Origin: Acidobacteriota bacterium
GTDB taxonomy: Bacteria; Acidobacteriota; Blastocatellia; Pyrinomonadales; Pyrinomonadaceae
Length of the DNA: 64,000 bases
Direction: 5' to 3'
NCBI GenBank assembly: GCA_020199775.1
Contig: JAIVJZ010000040.1
Location: 620,001-684,000 of the forward strand
Below the pieces are notes generated by a model. It was given only the letters and a program-made list of their open reading frames with translations, ran no database searches and was not told the DNA's origin. Positions 26,861-37,276 of the stretch are shown here, piece by piece; the first letter of the stretch is position 1, and the number at the start of each line of letters is the position of its first letter. Both the position numbers and the translations under genes were made by a program.

Positions 26861-28770
26861 CCCCCGATTTGACGATACACAAAGAAGCGTCCTCCTCCTC
26901 CTCGTCGTCGGCAAACGAAGAAGAGTTTGTTCCCATTCCTCCGCCGCCCCGCGCGCCGCTCTCGCCGGATGAACCGGCGACGCTCGCCGAAGTTTTCACG
27001 CGCGCCGTCGCCCGCCATCCGAAACCGGACGCGCTCAACTACAAGCGCGGCGGCGTGTGGCGCGCGATCTCTTCCGCGGAGTTGATCGAGCGCGCACACC
27101 TCATCGCCTGCGGGCTCTACGCGCTCGGCCTCAGACACGGCGACCGCGCCGCGATCCTCTCCGAAAGTTCGCCCGACTGGACGCTGACCGACGCGGGCTG
27201 CCAGTTCGCGGGCGTCGTGGACGTGCCCATCTACCCGACGCAAGCCCCGCCGCAGGTGCGCTACATTCTCGACAATTCGGGCGCGCGCGTCCTGTTCGTC
27301 CGCAACCGCGCTACCTTCGAGCGCATCTACGAAGCCATCGACGGCTGCGCCACACTCGAACACCTCATCTTCTTCGAGCCGGAGGGCGCGAACGAAATAG
27401 GCGCGGGCGTGCTTGACGACCTGATCGAACGCGGGCGCGCACTCGCACGAGAGCAACCGCAGTTAATCGACGAACTCGCGCAGGCCGTCTCCGCGTCAGA
27501 CCTCGCGACGATCATCTACACTTCCGGCACGACGGGCGAGCCGAAGGGCGTCATGCTCACGCACGCGAACCTCGTCACGAATCTGATCGACAGTTCCGGC
27601 CATCTCGCGTTCAACGAAAGGGACGTTGCGCTCTCCGTGCTCCCGCTCTCGCACATCTTCGAGCGGCTCGGCATGTACATGTACCTCCACCACGGCATGA
27701 GCGTCTTCTACGCGGAGTCTCTGGAGAAGATCGGCGACAACATGCGCGAGGTGCGCCCGACCATCATGCTCTGCGTGCCGCGCCTGTTTGAAAAAATTTA
27801 CGCGCGCATACAGGAGAAGGCCGCCGCCGGGGGGAAACTCAAAGCCGGGATGCTCGCGTGGGCGGTGGGCGTCGGGAAACTCTGGGCGCAACACACGGTC
27901 GCGCGCGGGAAGCCCATGCCGCCGCTCCTTCAGTTGAAGCACGAACTCGCCGCGCGCGTCGTCTTTTCAAAGTGGCGCGAAGGCGTGGGCGGCCGGATGC
28001 GCCTGTTCGTGTCGGGCGGCGCGGCGTTGCCGGACGAGATCGGCTACATCTTCCTCGGCGCGGGGCTGCCCATCGTGCAGGGGTACGGGCTGACGGAGAC
28101 TTCGCCCGTCATCGCGGCGGGCACGCTGGAAGACAACCGCATCGGCACCGTGGGGCGACCGATCAGAAACGTCGAGGTGCGCATCGCCCCGGACGGCGAG
28201 ATCGAGACGCGCGGCCCGAACATCATGCGCGGCTACTACAAGAAGCCCGCCGAGACGCGCGCCGTCTTCACCGCGGACGGCTGGTTCAAGACGGGCGACA
28301 TCGGCCTCTTGGAGGCGGACGGCTTCCTCAAGATCACGGATCGCAAGAAGGAATTGTTCAAAACTTCCGGCGGCAAGTACATCGCGCCGTCCGCCGTCGA
28401 AGCGCGCATCAAGGGGTCGCGTTTCGTCAATCAGGTCGTGCTCGTCGGCAACGGCCGCAAGTACCCGGCCGCGCTCATCGTCCCCGACTGGGAACAACTG
28501 CGCGCCTACACGCAGCACAAAGGTATCCGCGACGCCGGGACCAGCCCCGCGGAACTGTGCCGAAACGCGCGCATCCTCGATCTCATGCAGCGGCAGGTGG
28601 ACGCCCTCTGCGCCGACCTCTCCAAGTACGAACGCGTCAAACGCATCGCGCTCCTCGAACACGAACTCTCCATCGAGGGCGGCGAACTCACGCCCACGCT
28701 CAAGGTCAAACGCCGCGTCGTGGACGAAAAATACCGCGACGTAATCAACCGCCTCTACGCGGAAGATTAA
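26857..28770 (+). CDS. Long-chain fatty acid-CoA ligase
   Basis: A 637-residue AMP-binding enzyme. It activates long-chain fatty acids to acyl-CoA via an acyl-adenylate. The P-loop-like motif IYTSGTTGEPKG lies near residue 220, the A5 motif GYGLTETSPV near 409, GWFKTGDIG near 478 and DRKKELFKTSGGKYIAPS near 497 (C-terminal hinge and Lys region). The order and length fit the FadD15/FACL subgroup rather than E. coli FadD. A Ser-rich N-terminal stretch (about 8-17) precedes the enzyme. Translation is coupled to the TetR regulator through a 4-bp overlap. Confidence 0.94.
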   Translation: MTPDLTIHKEASSSSSSSANEEEFVPIPPPPRAPLSPDEPATLAEVFTRAVARHPKPDALNYKRGGVWRAISSAELIERAHLIACGLYALGLRHGDRAAILSESSPDWTLTDAGCQFAGVVDVPIYPTQAPPQVRYILDNSGARVLFVRNRATFERIYEAIDGCATLEHLIFFEPEGANEIGAGVLDDLIERGRALAREQPQLIDELAQAVSASDLATIIYTSGTTGEPKGVMLTHANLVTNLIDSSGHLAFNERDVALSVLPLSHIFERLGMYMYLHHGMSVFYAESLEKIGDNMREVRPTIMLCVPRLFEKIYARIQEKAAAGGKLKAGMLAWAVGVGKLWAQHTVARGKPMPPLLQLKHELAARVVFSKWREGVGGRMRLFVSGGAALPDEIGYIFLGAGLPIVQGYGLTETSPVIAAGTLEDNRIGTVGRPIRNVEVRIAPDGEIETRGPNIMRGYYKKPAETRAVFTADGWFKTGDIGLLEADGFLKITDRKKELFKTSGGKYIAPSAVEARIKGSRFVNQVVLVGNGRKYPAALIVPDWEQLRAYTQHKGIRDAGTSPAELCRNARILDLMQRQVDALCADLSKYERVKRIALLEHELSIEGGELTPTLKVKRRVVDEKYRDVINRLYAED

Positions 28771-28861
28771 AAATTGAAACCTGCGCGTCGCGCGTCTCGT
28801 TAGATAACTTTCCGGCCGGGGCGGCGGTAGACATTCGCCGCAGAAATCACAGAGAAAACGC

Positions 28862-29000
28862 CGAGAGCGGGCGCAGAAGAGGACAGACCGATGAAGACCG
28901 AACGATGAAAAACGCATGACCACGGCAACTCGCCTGAGTGCCTTGTGATTCGTCTTTCATCGTTTCGGCGTTCATCCGTTCTCTTCTGCGCCCGCTCTCT
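28862..29000. repeat. Heptad-repeat hairpin E (large, degenerate)
   Basis: The 304-bp gap between the acyl-CoA ligase and the MATE gene contains no gene but a long fold-back: AGAGCGGGCGCAGAAGAG near 28864 and its complement near 28981-29000. Inner arms carry CGATGAA, GACCGAA, CGATGAA heptamers. The arms are more degenerate than in elements A-C. Confidence 0.7.
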
Positions 29001-29074
29001 TTTTGCGTCTTCCGGCGTCCGTCGCGGTGCGCGCTTTTTAGTCGCGGTTAATTTTCAGTGGACGACAAACAGTT

Positions 29075-30464
<1,390 letters not shown>

Positions 30465-30466
<2 letters not shown>

Positions 30467-30547
30467 CGATGAGGGAGGAACGATGAACGATGAACTGAAG
30501 ACAAACTGCTTTTACTTCATCGTTCATCGTTCCTCCTTCATCATTTT
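30465..30547. repeat. Heptad-repeat hairpin F
   Basis: Between two converging genes and overlapping both stop codons. Left arm contains AACGATG and CGATGAA heptamers, right arm their complements; the apex is CTGAAGACAAACTGCTTTTA, nearly identical to the apex of element G. Confidence 0.85.
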
Positions 30548-31215
30548 TCATCCATCGTTTCTTCCGCCCACTCTCTGATCACGCGGCTCAACTCGTCGAG
30601 TTGGTTATCGAAAAAGTGCCCGGCGGCGGGGATGATTTCGACGCGGGCGTGCGCCTCGGCGGGGAGTTCGGCGGCGAGAGAGCGGAGTTCGGCGACATCG
30701 CCGAATTCGTCGCGTTCGCCGTGGACGAAGAGCACGGGTTTGCGGCACTCGCGCAGGAACGAAAAATCGTAATCGCGCTCCGGCATGCTGACGGGCGTGC
30801 CGATGCCGATCAGGGCGCGGACGCGTTCGTCCCTGACGCCCGCTTCCAACCCGACGCGCGCGCCGAAGGAGAAGCCCGCGACGAGGGGCGGCGCGTCCGG
30901 GTAATGTGCGACGAGGTAGTCGAGCGCGACGCGCGCGTCGTCCGCTTCGCCGTGGCCGTGGTCGTGCGTGCCGGTCGTCTGGCCGACGCCGCGAAAGTTC
31001 TTGCGCAGCGTCAGGAGTCCCGCCTCGTTTAAGGCGCGGGCGGCGCGGAAGACCACTTTGTTGTGCATCGTGCCGCCGTGCAACGGGTGCGGGTGCAGGA
31101 CGAGCGCGACGCCGCGACGCCGAACGCCGCCGGGCGGCTCTTTCAGGATCGCTTCGAGTTTGCCGTGCGGGGCAGGGATGAACAGATTACCGGCCGGGTA
31201 CAAAGTTGATTTCAC
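30541..31215 (-). CDS. Alpha/beta hydrolase (COG2945-like)
   Basis: A 224-residue cytoplasmic alpha/beta hydrolase. The nucleophile elbow is GFSFGARVG near residue 119, with FRGVGQTTGTHDHGHGE near 70 and the catalytic His in AAGHFFDNQ near 202. LHPHPLHGGTMHNKV near 43-57 is typical of this small COG2945 group, whose substrates are unknown. GTG at 31215 starts the frame; a TTG four codons in has a better-spaced GAGGTGA, so the start is uncertain by four residues. It converges on the MATE gene. Confidence 0.88.
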   Translation of the reverse strand: MKSTLYPAGNLFIPAPHGKLEAILKEPPGGVRRRGVALVLHPHPLHGGTMHNKVVFRAARALNEAGLLTLRKNFRGVGQTTGTHDHGHGEADDARVALDYLVAHYPDAPPLVAGFSFGARVGLEAGVRDERVRALIGIGTPVSMPERDYDFSFLRECRKPVLFVHGERDEFGDVAELRSLAAELPAEAHARVEIIPAAGHFFDNQLDELSRVIREWAEETMDEK

Positions 31216-31572
31216 CTCGACGAAATTTTTTGATGGGGAGAGACTAGCAGAGGCGACGCCGGAGGAAAAAGCCGGGGGTCGCTCGACGCGCTACTTTCCC
31301 TGCCCGCACAACTCGCCCCCCCACGATTCCGCGCCTCCCGCCCGCTCGCCGCGCCTCAAAATTTTCGGTCGCCCCCCAATTCTTTCGCGCGCCGCGTCCC
31401 CGTATGTCTTGACTTGATTTGCCGGAGAGTTTAGCTTTTGAAGCGTGTAGGGCGTCTTCCCCTCCATCCCGGTTCTCGTGGTGTCTTGCTGCAATCTCAA
31501 TCTTGAAATAACCCTCACGAGGTCTTTCGCGCGAAGCTCGCTGCCATCGGAAACGTCCCAGAGGTGTAAAGT
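31216..31572. other. Gene-free divergent intergenic region
   Basis: A 357-bp gap between the hydrolase and the kinase starts. It contains no recognisable gene, hairpin family member or tRNA. A TTGACTTGATTTG run near 31408 might include a -35 element, but no convincing -10 follows at the usual distance. Confidence 0.35.
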
Positions 31573-32305
31573 ATGATCCGCGTCCTCCGATCCCTCTTCC
31601 AAGCGGCCAAACCCTCCGGGGTGCGCCGCGAGGAATCCGACAACCCGCGCCACGGATTGACCAAACCGGCGGGCGAGGCCACTTCCCGCCGCCGCGACGT
31701 GCAGGCGACGCTCGCCGAACTGCGCGAGAACAACCAGACGCTCGAAGCCATCATTCACGCCTCGCCGCTCGGCATCGTCGCGCTTGACCCCGAAGGCATC
31801 GTCAGGATGTGGAATCAAGCAGCCGAGCGCATTTACGGCTGGGGCGAGGCGGAGGTGTTGGGGCGCATGCTGCCCACCGTGCCGCCCGACAAACTCGAAG
31901 AATTGCGGCGCAACCACCGGCAGGCGGTCGCGGGCATGGACTTCCAAGCCTTCGAGACCGTGCGGCTCAGGAAGGACGGCACGCAGATCAACGTGAGCAT
32001 CTCGACCGCGCCCTTGCGCGACGCCGAAGGACGGATCGACGGCGTCGTCGCGCTCGTCGTAGACATCACGGAGCGCGTGCGCGCCGAAGGCGAGAAGGCG
32101 CGCCTCGCCGCCGAAGTCGAAGAGCAGCGACACCGCCTCGACTCGATCATCGCGAGCGTGCCGGGCGTGGTGTGGGAGGCGTGGGGCGTGCCCGACGAGT
32201 CGAGCCAGCGGATCAACTTCGTCAGCGATTACGTCGAGACGATGCTCGGCTACACGGTCGAGGAATGGCTCGCCACGCCCAACTTCTGGGGAGGCGGGCG
32301 AGGGC
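31573..32305 (+). pseudogene. Hybrid histidine kinase, detached N-terminal PAS part
   Basis: From ATG 31573 the frame encodes a PAS domain (about residues 55-175, IIHASPLGIVALDPEGIVRMWN, then VALVVDITERVR), a short coiled coil and the first half of a second PAS domain. The second PAS stops making sense after EEWLATPNFW near 32289. About 70 residues that should complete it are missing, and the kinase resumes in another frame at 32306. The original frame stays open to 34104 only as the out-of-frame shadow of the kinase. The simplest reading is an out-of-frame internal deletion (or an assembly error). Confidence 0.7.
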
Positions 32306-34363
32306 TTGCGCCGTTGGGAGCAGATTTTCCGGCACGCGGGTTGGGGCGTGGCGATGGCCGACCCGGTGGCGGGCACGCTCAGAGCCGTCAACCCGGCCTA
32401 CGCGCGCATGCACGGCTACGCCGTCGAGGAGATGATCGGCAAACCGCTCGCCGACACCTTCGCGCCCGAAGAGCGACCGCTGCTCGCCGGGCACATCCGT
32501 GCCGTCAACGAAAAAGGGCATCACGTTTACGAGTCAACCCACATTCGCAAAGACGGCACGCGATTCCCCGCCGTCGCCGACGTGACGGTCTTCAAAGACG
32601 AGCGCGGCGAAGTGATCTACAGTGCGGCCAACGTTCAGGACATCACCGAGCGCAAGCGCGCCGCGGAGGTCGAACGCTTCCTCGGCGACGCGACGACGAT
32701 GCTCGCCTCTTCGCTCGACTACGAGTTGACGCTGGAAAGTCTGGCGCGCCTCGCCGTGCCTTACATGGCCGACTTCTGTCTCGTCCACATGCTCGAAGAC
32801 GACGGCACGATCCGGCGCATGATCGTGGCGCACCAAGACCCCGCGCGGGAGGCCGCTTGGCGCGACATGCAACGCCGCTTCCCGCTCGACCTGAACACGC
32901 CGCACACCATCGCGAAAGTTTTGCGCACGGGGCAGCCGGAAATTTTCTCCGAAATTTCCGACGAAATGTGGCAGGCCGTCATCCGCGATCCGGAGGAGAT
33001 CAGGATGCTCAGGGAATTCGACATCCGCGCGGCGATGATCATGCCGCTCGTGGCGCGCGGCCGCACCATCGGCGCGCTCACCTTTATCAGTTCCGAGTCG
33101 GCGCGCCGCTACGGCGAAGACGATTTCGCGCTCGCCAAAGAACTCGCGCGCCGCGCCGCGCTCGCCATCGACAACGCGCGCCTCTACCGCCGCGCGCAGG
33201 AGGCCAATCGCGTCAAAGACGAATTTCTCGCCACGCTCTCGCACGAACTGCGCACGCCCCTGACGCCGATCATCGGCTGGGTGCACATGATGTCGAGCGG
33301 CCAACTCGCCGCCGGAGACATCACGCACGGCCTCTCCGTCATCTCCAACAACTCGCAATCGCTCTCGCACCTCATCAACGACCTGCTCGACATGTCGGCG
33401 ATTCTCAGCGGCAAGATGCGCATCGATACGCTGCCCGTCTCCCTCAACTCGGTGGTCACGGAGGCCATCGAAACCGTGCGCCCGCGCGCCGCGAAGCAGA
33501 ACATACGGATCGAACTCGCGCCCGCCGACGGGGCGGACGACGCTCTCGTCTCCGGCGACCGCACGCGGCTCGTGCAGGTCTTCTGGAATCTCCTGACGAA
33601 CGCGGTCAAGTTTTCGCCGGACGGAAGCCGCGTCCGGGTGGCCTGCGAAATCGCGGGCGGCGCGGCGGGCGTCCACGTCGAAGACGAGGGCGAAGGCATC
33701 TCGACGGAGTTTCTGCCCTACGTCTTCGAGCGTTTCCGGCAGCAGGACATGTCCACGACGAAGATGCACGGCGGGCTGGGGATCGGGCTCGCGCTCGTCA
33801 AGAGTTTCGTCGAGGCGCACGGCGGGACGGTCGCCGCCACGAGCGCGGGCGAAGGGCGCGGCAGCCGTTTCACGGTGAGCCTGCCGCTCCTCGTGCCGCA
33901 AGCGCACCCAATCGCCGACGCCAACGCCGACGCGGAGGCCGGGGCGACGTGCGAGATCGAAGGCGCGTGCCACGTCCTGATCGTCGAGGACGCGCCCGAC
34001 ACGCTCGAAATGCTGCGCGTGGCTTTCGAGGTGCGCGGCTTCCGCACGACCCCGTGCGCCACGCCCGAAGAGGCTCTCAGTATTGCAGCGGGCGAGCACT
34101 TTGATATAATCATTTCCGACATAGGTCTTCCTAACATTGACGGTTATGAATTGTTGCAGTTGCTGCGAAACCAAGTACCTCACCTGCGCGATATCCCCGC
34201 GCTCGCGCTGACCGGCTACGCCGCGCAGAAAGACGTTGATGCCGCCCTCTCCGCGGGATTCAGCGCACATCTCGCTAAGCCGTTCGACCCGGCCACACTG
34301 GCAGCCACGGTGGATGCGCTGCTCGACCGGCGGAAGTCCGGGCCGTCGGAACGGGGCGCATGA
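32306..34363 (+). CDS. Hybrid sensor histidine kinase (PAS-GAF-HisKA-HATPase-REC)
   Basis: A 685-residue remainder of the kinase. PAS lies at about 1-115 (RWEQIFRHAGWGVAM, DITERKR), GAF at about 120-290, the phospho-acceptor His in [17 protein letters not shown] near 313, ATP-binding domain near 395-530 (NLLTNAVKFSPDG, GGLGIGLALVK), and a receiver domain near 553-680 with phospho-Asp in IIISDIGLP near 603. TTG 32306 could start it independently, since GGAGG lies about a dozen bases upstream; otherwise it is the 3' part of one damaged gene. It overlaps the next regulator by four bases (ATGA). The signal is unknown. Confidence 0.82.
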   Translation: MRRWEQIFRHAGWGVAMADPVAGTLRAVNPAYARMHGYAVEEMIGKPLADTFAPEERPLLAGHIRAVNEKGHHVYESTHIRKDGTRFPAVADVTVFKDERGEVIYSAANVQDITERKRAAEVERFLGDATTMLASSLDYELTLESLARLAVPYMADFCLVHMLEDDGTIRRMIVAHQDPAREAAWRDMQRRFPLDLNTPHTIAKVLRTGQPEIFSEISDEMWQAVIRDPEEIRMLREFDIRAAMIMPLVARGRTIGALTFISSESARRYGEDDFALAKELARRAALAIDNARLYRRAQEANRVKDEFLATLSHELRTPLTPIIGWVHMMSSGQLAAGDITHGLSVISNNSQSLSHLINDLLDMSAILSGKMRIDTLPVSLNSVVTEAIETVRPRAAKQNIRIELAPADGADDALVSGDRTRLVQVFWNLLTNAVKFSPDGSRVRVACEIAGGAAGVHVEDEGEGISTEFLPYVFERFRQQDMSTTKMHGGLGIGLALVKSFVEAHGGTVAATSAGEGRGSRFTVSLPLLVPQAHPIADANADAEAGATCEIEGACHVLIVEDAPDTLEMLRVAFEVRGFRTTPCATPEEALSIAAGEHFDIIISDIGLPNIDGYELLQLLRNQVPHLRDIPALALTGYAAQKDVDAALSAGFSAHLAKPFDPATLAATVDALLDRRKSGPSERGA

Positions 34364-34989
34364 GTGGGAAGTCTCGTGAGCGCATGCGAGCCGATGCTTT
34401 GAATGTCGCCTCACGGTTCACAACCTACTTTCCAGTTGACAAGGCCGCGCAAGCGGCCAGGGAGAGAGAAGAGATGCTGGCCGCACCTGAATCTGTCGCA
34501 CGCGCGTTCGCCGCGCCGTGCGCGGTAGTCGCAGCGTCCGCCGCCACCCCCATCGCCTTCGGCGGCGATGTGGAATTGTCGCACCGCCCGTCGCCCCTCG
34601 ACGACCTGCCGCGGGAGGAAAAGAACAAGCCGCGCGCCCTCGTCATCGACGACGCGCCGGACGTGACGGAGATGCTCGCGATTCTCCTCCAGTACGCGGG
34701 CTACGAAGTAGTGATGGTTTACTCAGGCGCGCAGGCGCTCGACGCGGCGCGCGCCGAGCAATTCGACGTGGTCGTCTCGGACATCGGCATGCCCGGCATG
34801 AACGGGTACGAACTCGCCGAAGCCGTGCGCGCGCTGCCCGGTTATCAGGCCACGCCGATGATCGCCGTCACCGGCTTCACCATGTACGAGGATCGCGACC
34901 GCGCACTTCAATCCGGCTTCAACGCTTTTGTGACGAAGCCCATCAACCCGCGCGACCTCGTCAACCTCGTCGAGCGTCTACGAAGCTGA
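34360..34989 (+). CDS. Response regulator (single receiver domain)
   Basis: A 209-residue protein. The first 85 residues are low-complexity and Ala-rich with no known domain. Residues about 90-207 are a receiver domain: acidic pair VIDDAPD near 93, phospho-Asp in VVVSDIGMPG near 140, Thr in IAVTGFT near 169 and Lys in FVTKPINP near 191. There is no DNA-binding output domain, so it probably relays phosphate between the flanking kinases. The start overlaps the stop of the upstream kinase (ATGA). Confidence 0.88.
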   Translation: MSGKSRERMRADALNVASRFTTYFPVDKAAQAAREREEMLAAPESVARAFAAPCAVVAASAATPIAFGGDVELSHRPSPLDDLPREEKNKPRALVIDDAPDVTEMLAILLQYAGYEVVMVYSGAQALDAARAEQFDVVVSDIGMPGMNGYELAEAVRALPGYQATPMIAVTGFTMYEDRDRALQSGFNAFVTKPINPRDLVNLVERLRS

Positions 34990-35029
34990 TGCCCGGCGAA
35001 AGCCGTCCTCGCGGCAGACAGGATCGCTC

Positions 35030-36910
35030 ATGCCTATCGAAGAGTCGGAAGCGGCCATCCTCATCGTCAACGACTCGCCCGACGCGCTCGCGCTCACCAG
35101 CGTCGTGTTGCAACAGGCCGGCTATCGCGTGCTGACGGCCGCCGACGGCCTTGAAGGTCTCGAACTCGCGCGCCGCGAACTCCCCGCGCTCATCATCAGC
35201 GACGTGATGATGCCGCATCTCGACGGCATCGAACTGTGCCGCCGCCTGCGCGAAGACGCGCGCCTGAGTCTCACGCCCATTCTCCTGATCAGCGCGCACC
35301 GCAAAGACACCGAAAGCGCGCTCGAAGGACTCAAAGCCGGGGCGGACGAATACCTCGAAGCGCCTTTCGACCCGCCCCGCCTCGTCGCGCAAGTGGCGCG
35401 CCTGTTGGAGCGCGCCCGCGTCGAAGCGCACTACCGCGACATCGTCGAGCAGGCGAACGACATCATCTACACGCACGACCTCGACGGGCGGCTCACGAGT
35501 CTCAACGCCGCCGGGCTGCTCTTCAGCCGCCACGGCCGGTTGGAGGAATTGTTGGGGCGGCACATCGCGTCGATCTTCCAACTGAGCATGGGCGAGGCGG
35601 AGGTGGAGGAGTCGATCAAGCAACTGCGCGGCGAGGGCGCGCGGCGCGAAGAGGTGCAGGGACAAAACGCGAGCGGCGAGCGGCGTTGGCTGGAATTCAA
35701 CATGTCGCTCATCTGCACGCGCGACGGCGCGCCCTTCGGCGTGCGCGGCGTGGCGCGCGACATCACGAGACGCAAACAGGTCGAGGAGCAACTGCGGCGC
35801 AGCGAAGAACGCTACCGCGAGTTGGTCGATAACGCCAACGACATCATTTACACGACCGACATGGAGGGACGCTACACCTCGCTCAACCGCGCGGGCGAGC
35901 GCATCAGCGGCTACACGCGCGACGAGATGCTGGGGCGGAGATGGAAGGAGATGGTCGCGCCCGAACACGTGGCGCTGGCGAGCGAGATGCTTTTGCGCAA
36001 GTTGGCCGGGCGGGAGTCGGTCACGTTCTACGAGTTGGAGATCATCGCCAGAAACGGGCAGCGCATCCCGCTCGAAGTCAACAGCCAGATCATTTACGAA
36101 GACGGCCAGCCCGTCGGCGTGCAGGGCATCGCGCGCGACATCACCGAGCGCAGGCGCGCCGAGTCTTTGCTGCGCGCGCGCTTCGAGCGCGAGGCCGAGA
36201 GCGAGAAGATGCGCAGCCTCGGCCAACTCTCGGCGGGCGTCGCGCACAACTTCAACAACGCGCTCGCCGCCGTGCTCGGCCGCACGCAACTGCTCCTGCG
36301 CTCGGTGACGGACGAGCGGCACCGGCGCAGCCTCGAAGTGATCGAAACGGCCACGCAGGACGCCGCCGAGATCGTTCGCCGCATCCAGACCTTCGCGCGC
36401 CGCGCGCCTTCGGCGCAGTTCAACAAAGTCTCGCTCGCCGCGCTCATCACCGACGCCGTGCAACTCACGCGCACGAGTTGGGAGGACGACGCCCACGTCC
36501 ACAACCTTAGTTACAAGGTCGCCTTCACAAACGAGGCCGGACAGGACGACCACCTCGAAGCCAACCCGACGGAGCTGCGCGAGGTCTTCGTCAACTTGAT
36601 CTTCAACGCGCTCGACGCGATGCCCGCGGGCGGGAGCATCGAGGTGCGCGAATCGAAGCGCGACGCGTGGCTCGTCGTCGAAGTGCGCGACACGGGCGAG
36701 GGAGTCCCGCCGGAGTTTCAAGACCGCATCTTCGAGCCGTTCTTCACGACCAAAGGCTCGCAGGGCTCCGGCCTCGGCCTCGCCGTCTCTTACGGCATCA
36801 TCAAACGCCACGGCGGCACGATTGAAGTCGGCAACGCGCCCGGCGGCGGCACGGTCTTCACCCTCAAATTCCCGCACTGGCAGGCGCTCCCCGAAACTTC
36901 GACGGGCTAG
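35030..36910 (+). CDS. Hybrid kinase with N-terminal receiver (REC-PAS-PAS-HisKA-HATPase)
   Basis: A 626-residue soluble kinase. The receiver occupies residues 8-125 (phospho-Asp in LIISDVMMPHLDG near 57). Two PAS domains follow, each starting YRDIVEQANDIIYT or YRELVDNANDIIYT, which suggests a duplication. The phospho-acceptor His is in AGVAHNFNNALA near 404, the variant seen in NtrB-like kinases that carry HDFNN. The ATP-binding domain covers about 500-622 (NLIFNALDAMPAGG, GSGLGLAVSYGI). An AGGA about seven bases before ATG supports the start. With the two preceding genes it forms a phosphorelay cluster with no DNA-binding output in the window. Confidence 0.9.
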   Translation: MPIEESEAAILIVNDSPDALALTSVVLQQAGYRVLTAADGLEGLELARRELPALIISDVMMPHLDGIELCRRLREDARLSLTPILLISAHRKDTESALEGLKAGADEYLEAPFDPPRLVAQVARLLERARVEAHYRDIVEQANDIIYTHDLDGRLTSLNAAGLLFSRHGRLEELLGRHIASIFQLSMGEAEVEESIKQLRGEGARREEVQGQNASGERRWLEFNMSLICTRDGAPFGVRGVARDITRRKQVEEQLRRSEERYRELVDNANDIIYTTDMEGRYTSLNRAGERISGYTRDEMLGRRWKEMVAPEHVALASEMLLRKLAGRESVTFYELEIIARNGQRIPLEVNSQIIYEDGQPVGVQGIARDITERRRAESLLRARFEREAESEKMRSLGQLSAGVAHNFNNALAAVLGRTQLLLRSVTDERHRRSLEVIETATQDAAEIVRRIQTFARRAPSAQFNKVSLAALITDAVQLTRTSWEDDAHVHNLSYKVAFTNEAGQDDHLEANPTELREVFVNLIFNALDAMPAGGSIEVRESKRDAWLVVEVRDTGEGVPPEFQDRIFEPFFTTKGSQGSGLGLAVSYGIIKRHGGTIEVGNAPGGGTVFTLKFPHWQALPETSTG

Positions 36911-36917
36911 TTTCAGA

Positions 36918-37112
36918 AGTCCCGTCAGGGACGATTGCTAATATCCCGGCGATTTATCGCCGGGGATAAGTCGAAGGATGATGTATGAGTCCCGTAGGGA
37001 CGATTGAAATGCTTAACATATTCAATCGTCCCTACGGGACTCCGCGTAAAAAACACGTTGACGATCCCGGCCATAAATGGCCGGGCTATTCTCAAATGTC
37101 CCTCCGGGACAA
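36918..37112. repeat. REP-like cluster of GTCCC/GGGAC and CCCGGC/GCCGGG boxes
   Basis: The 366-bp gap before the membrane-protein gene is filled by palindromic boxes. GTCCCGTCAGGGACGATTG is at about 36920. GAGTCCCGTAGGGACGATTGAA (36988 onward) has a perfect 22-bp inverted copy at 37021-37042 and forms a hairpin with it. GTCCCTCCGGGAC is near 37098. Between them sit two hairpins, CCCGGCGATTTATCGCCGGG and CCCGGCCATAAATGGCCGGG. The alternating arrangement resembles REP/BIME-type dispersed repeats. Confidence 0.8.
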
Positions 37113-37276
37113 GAACAGCTTTACTTTTCATACAGCTTCTTAGTCTTACTCATCCCTCGTTCTTCCGCCCTCTTCCCTGCTTTCCCCCCTGCCGCGCTTC
37201 CGTGTTATGTTGTCGCTTCAACGGACAATCCGCAGTTTTTTCCACACGCCGGACGAAAGGAATATTTAGTTTCTTT

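Noticed and set aside
32300..34104. Continuation of the kinase N-terminal frame to 34104
   Set aside because: After 32295 its sequence is Arg/Ala-rich shadow text of the kinase in the adjoining frame.
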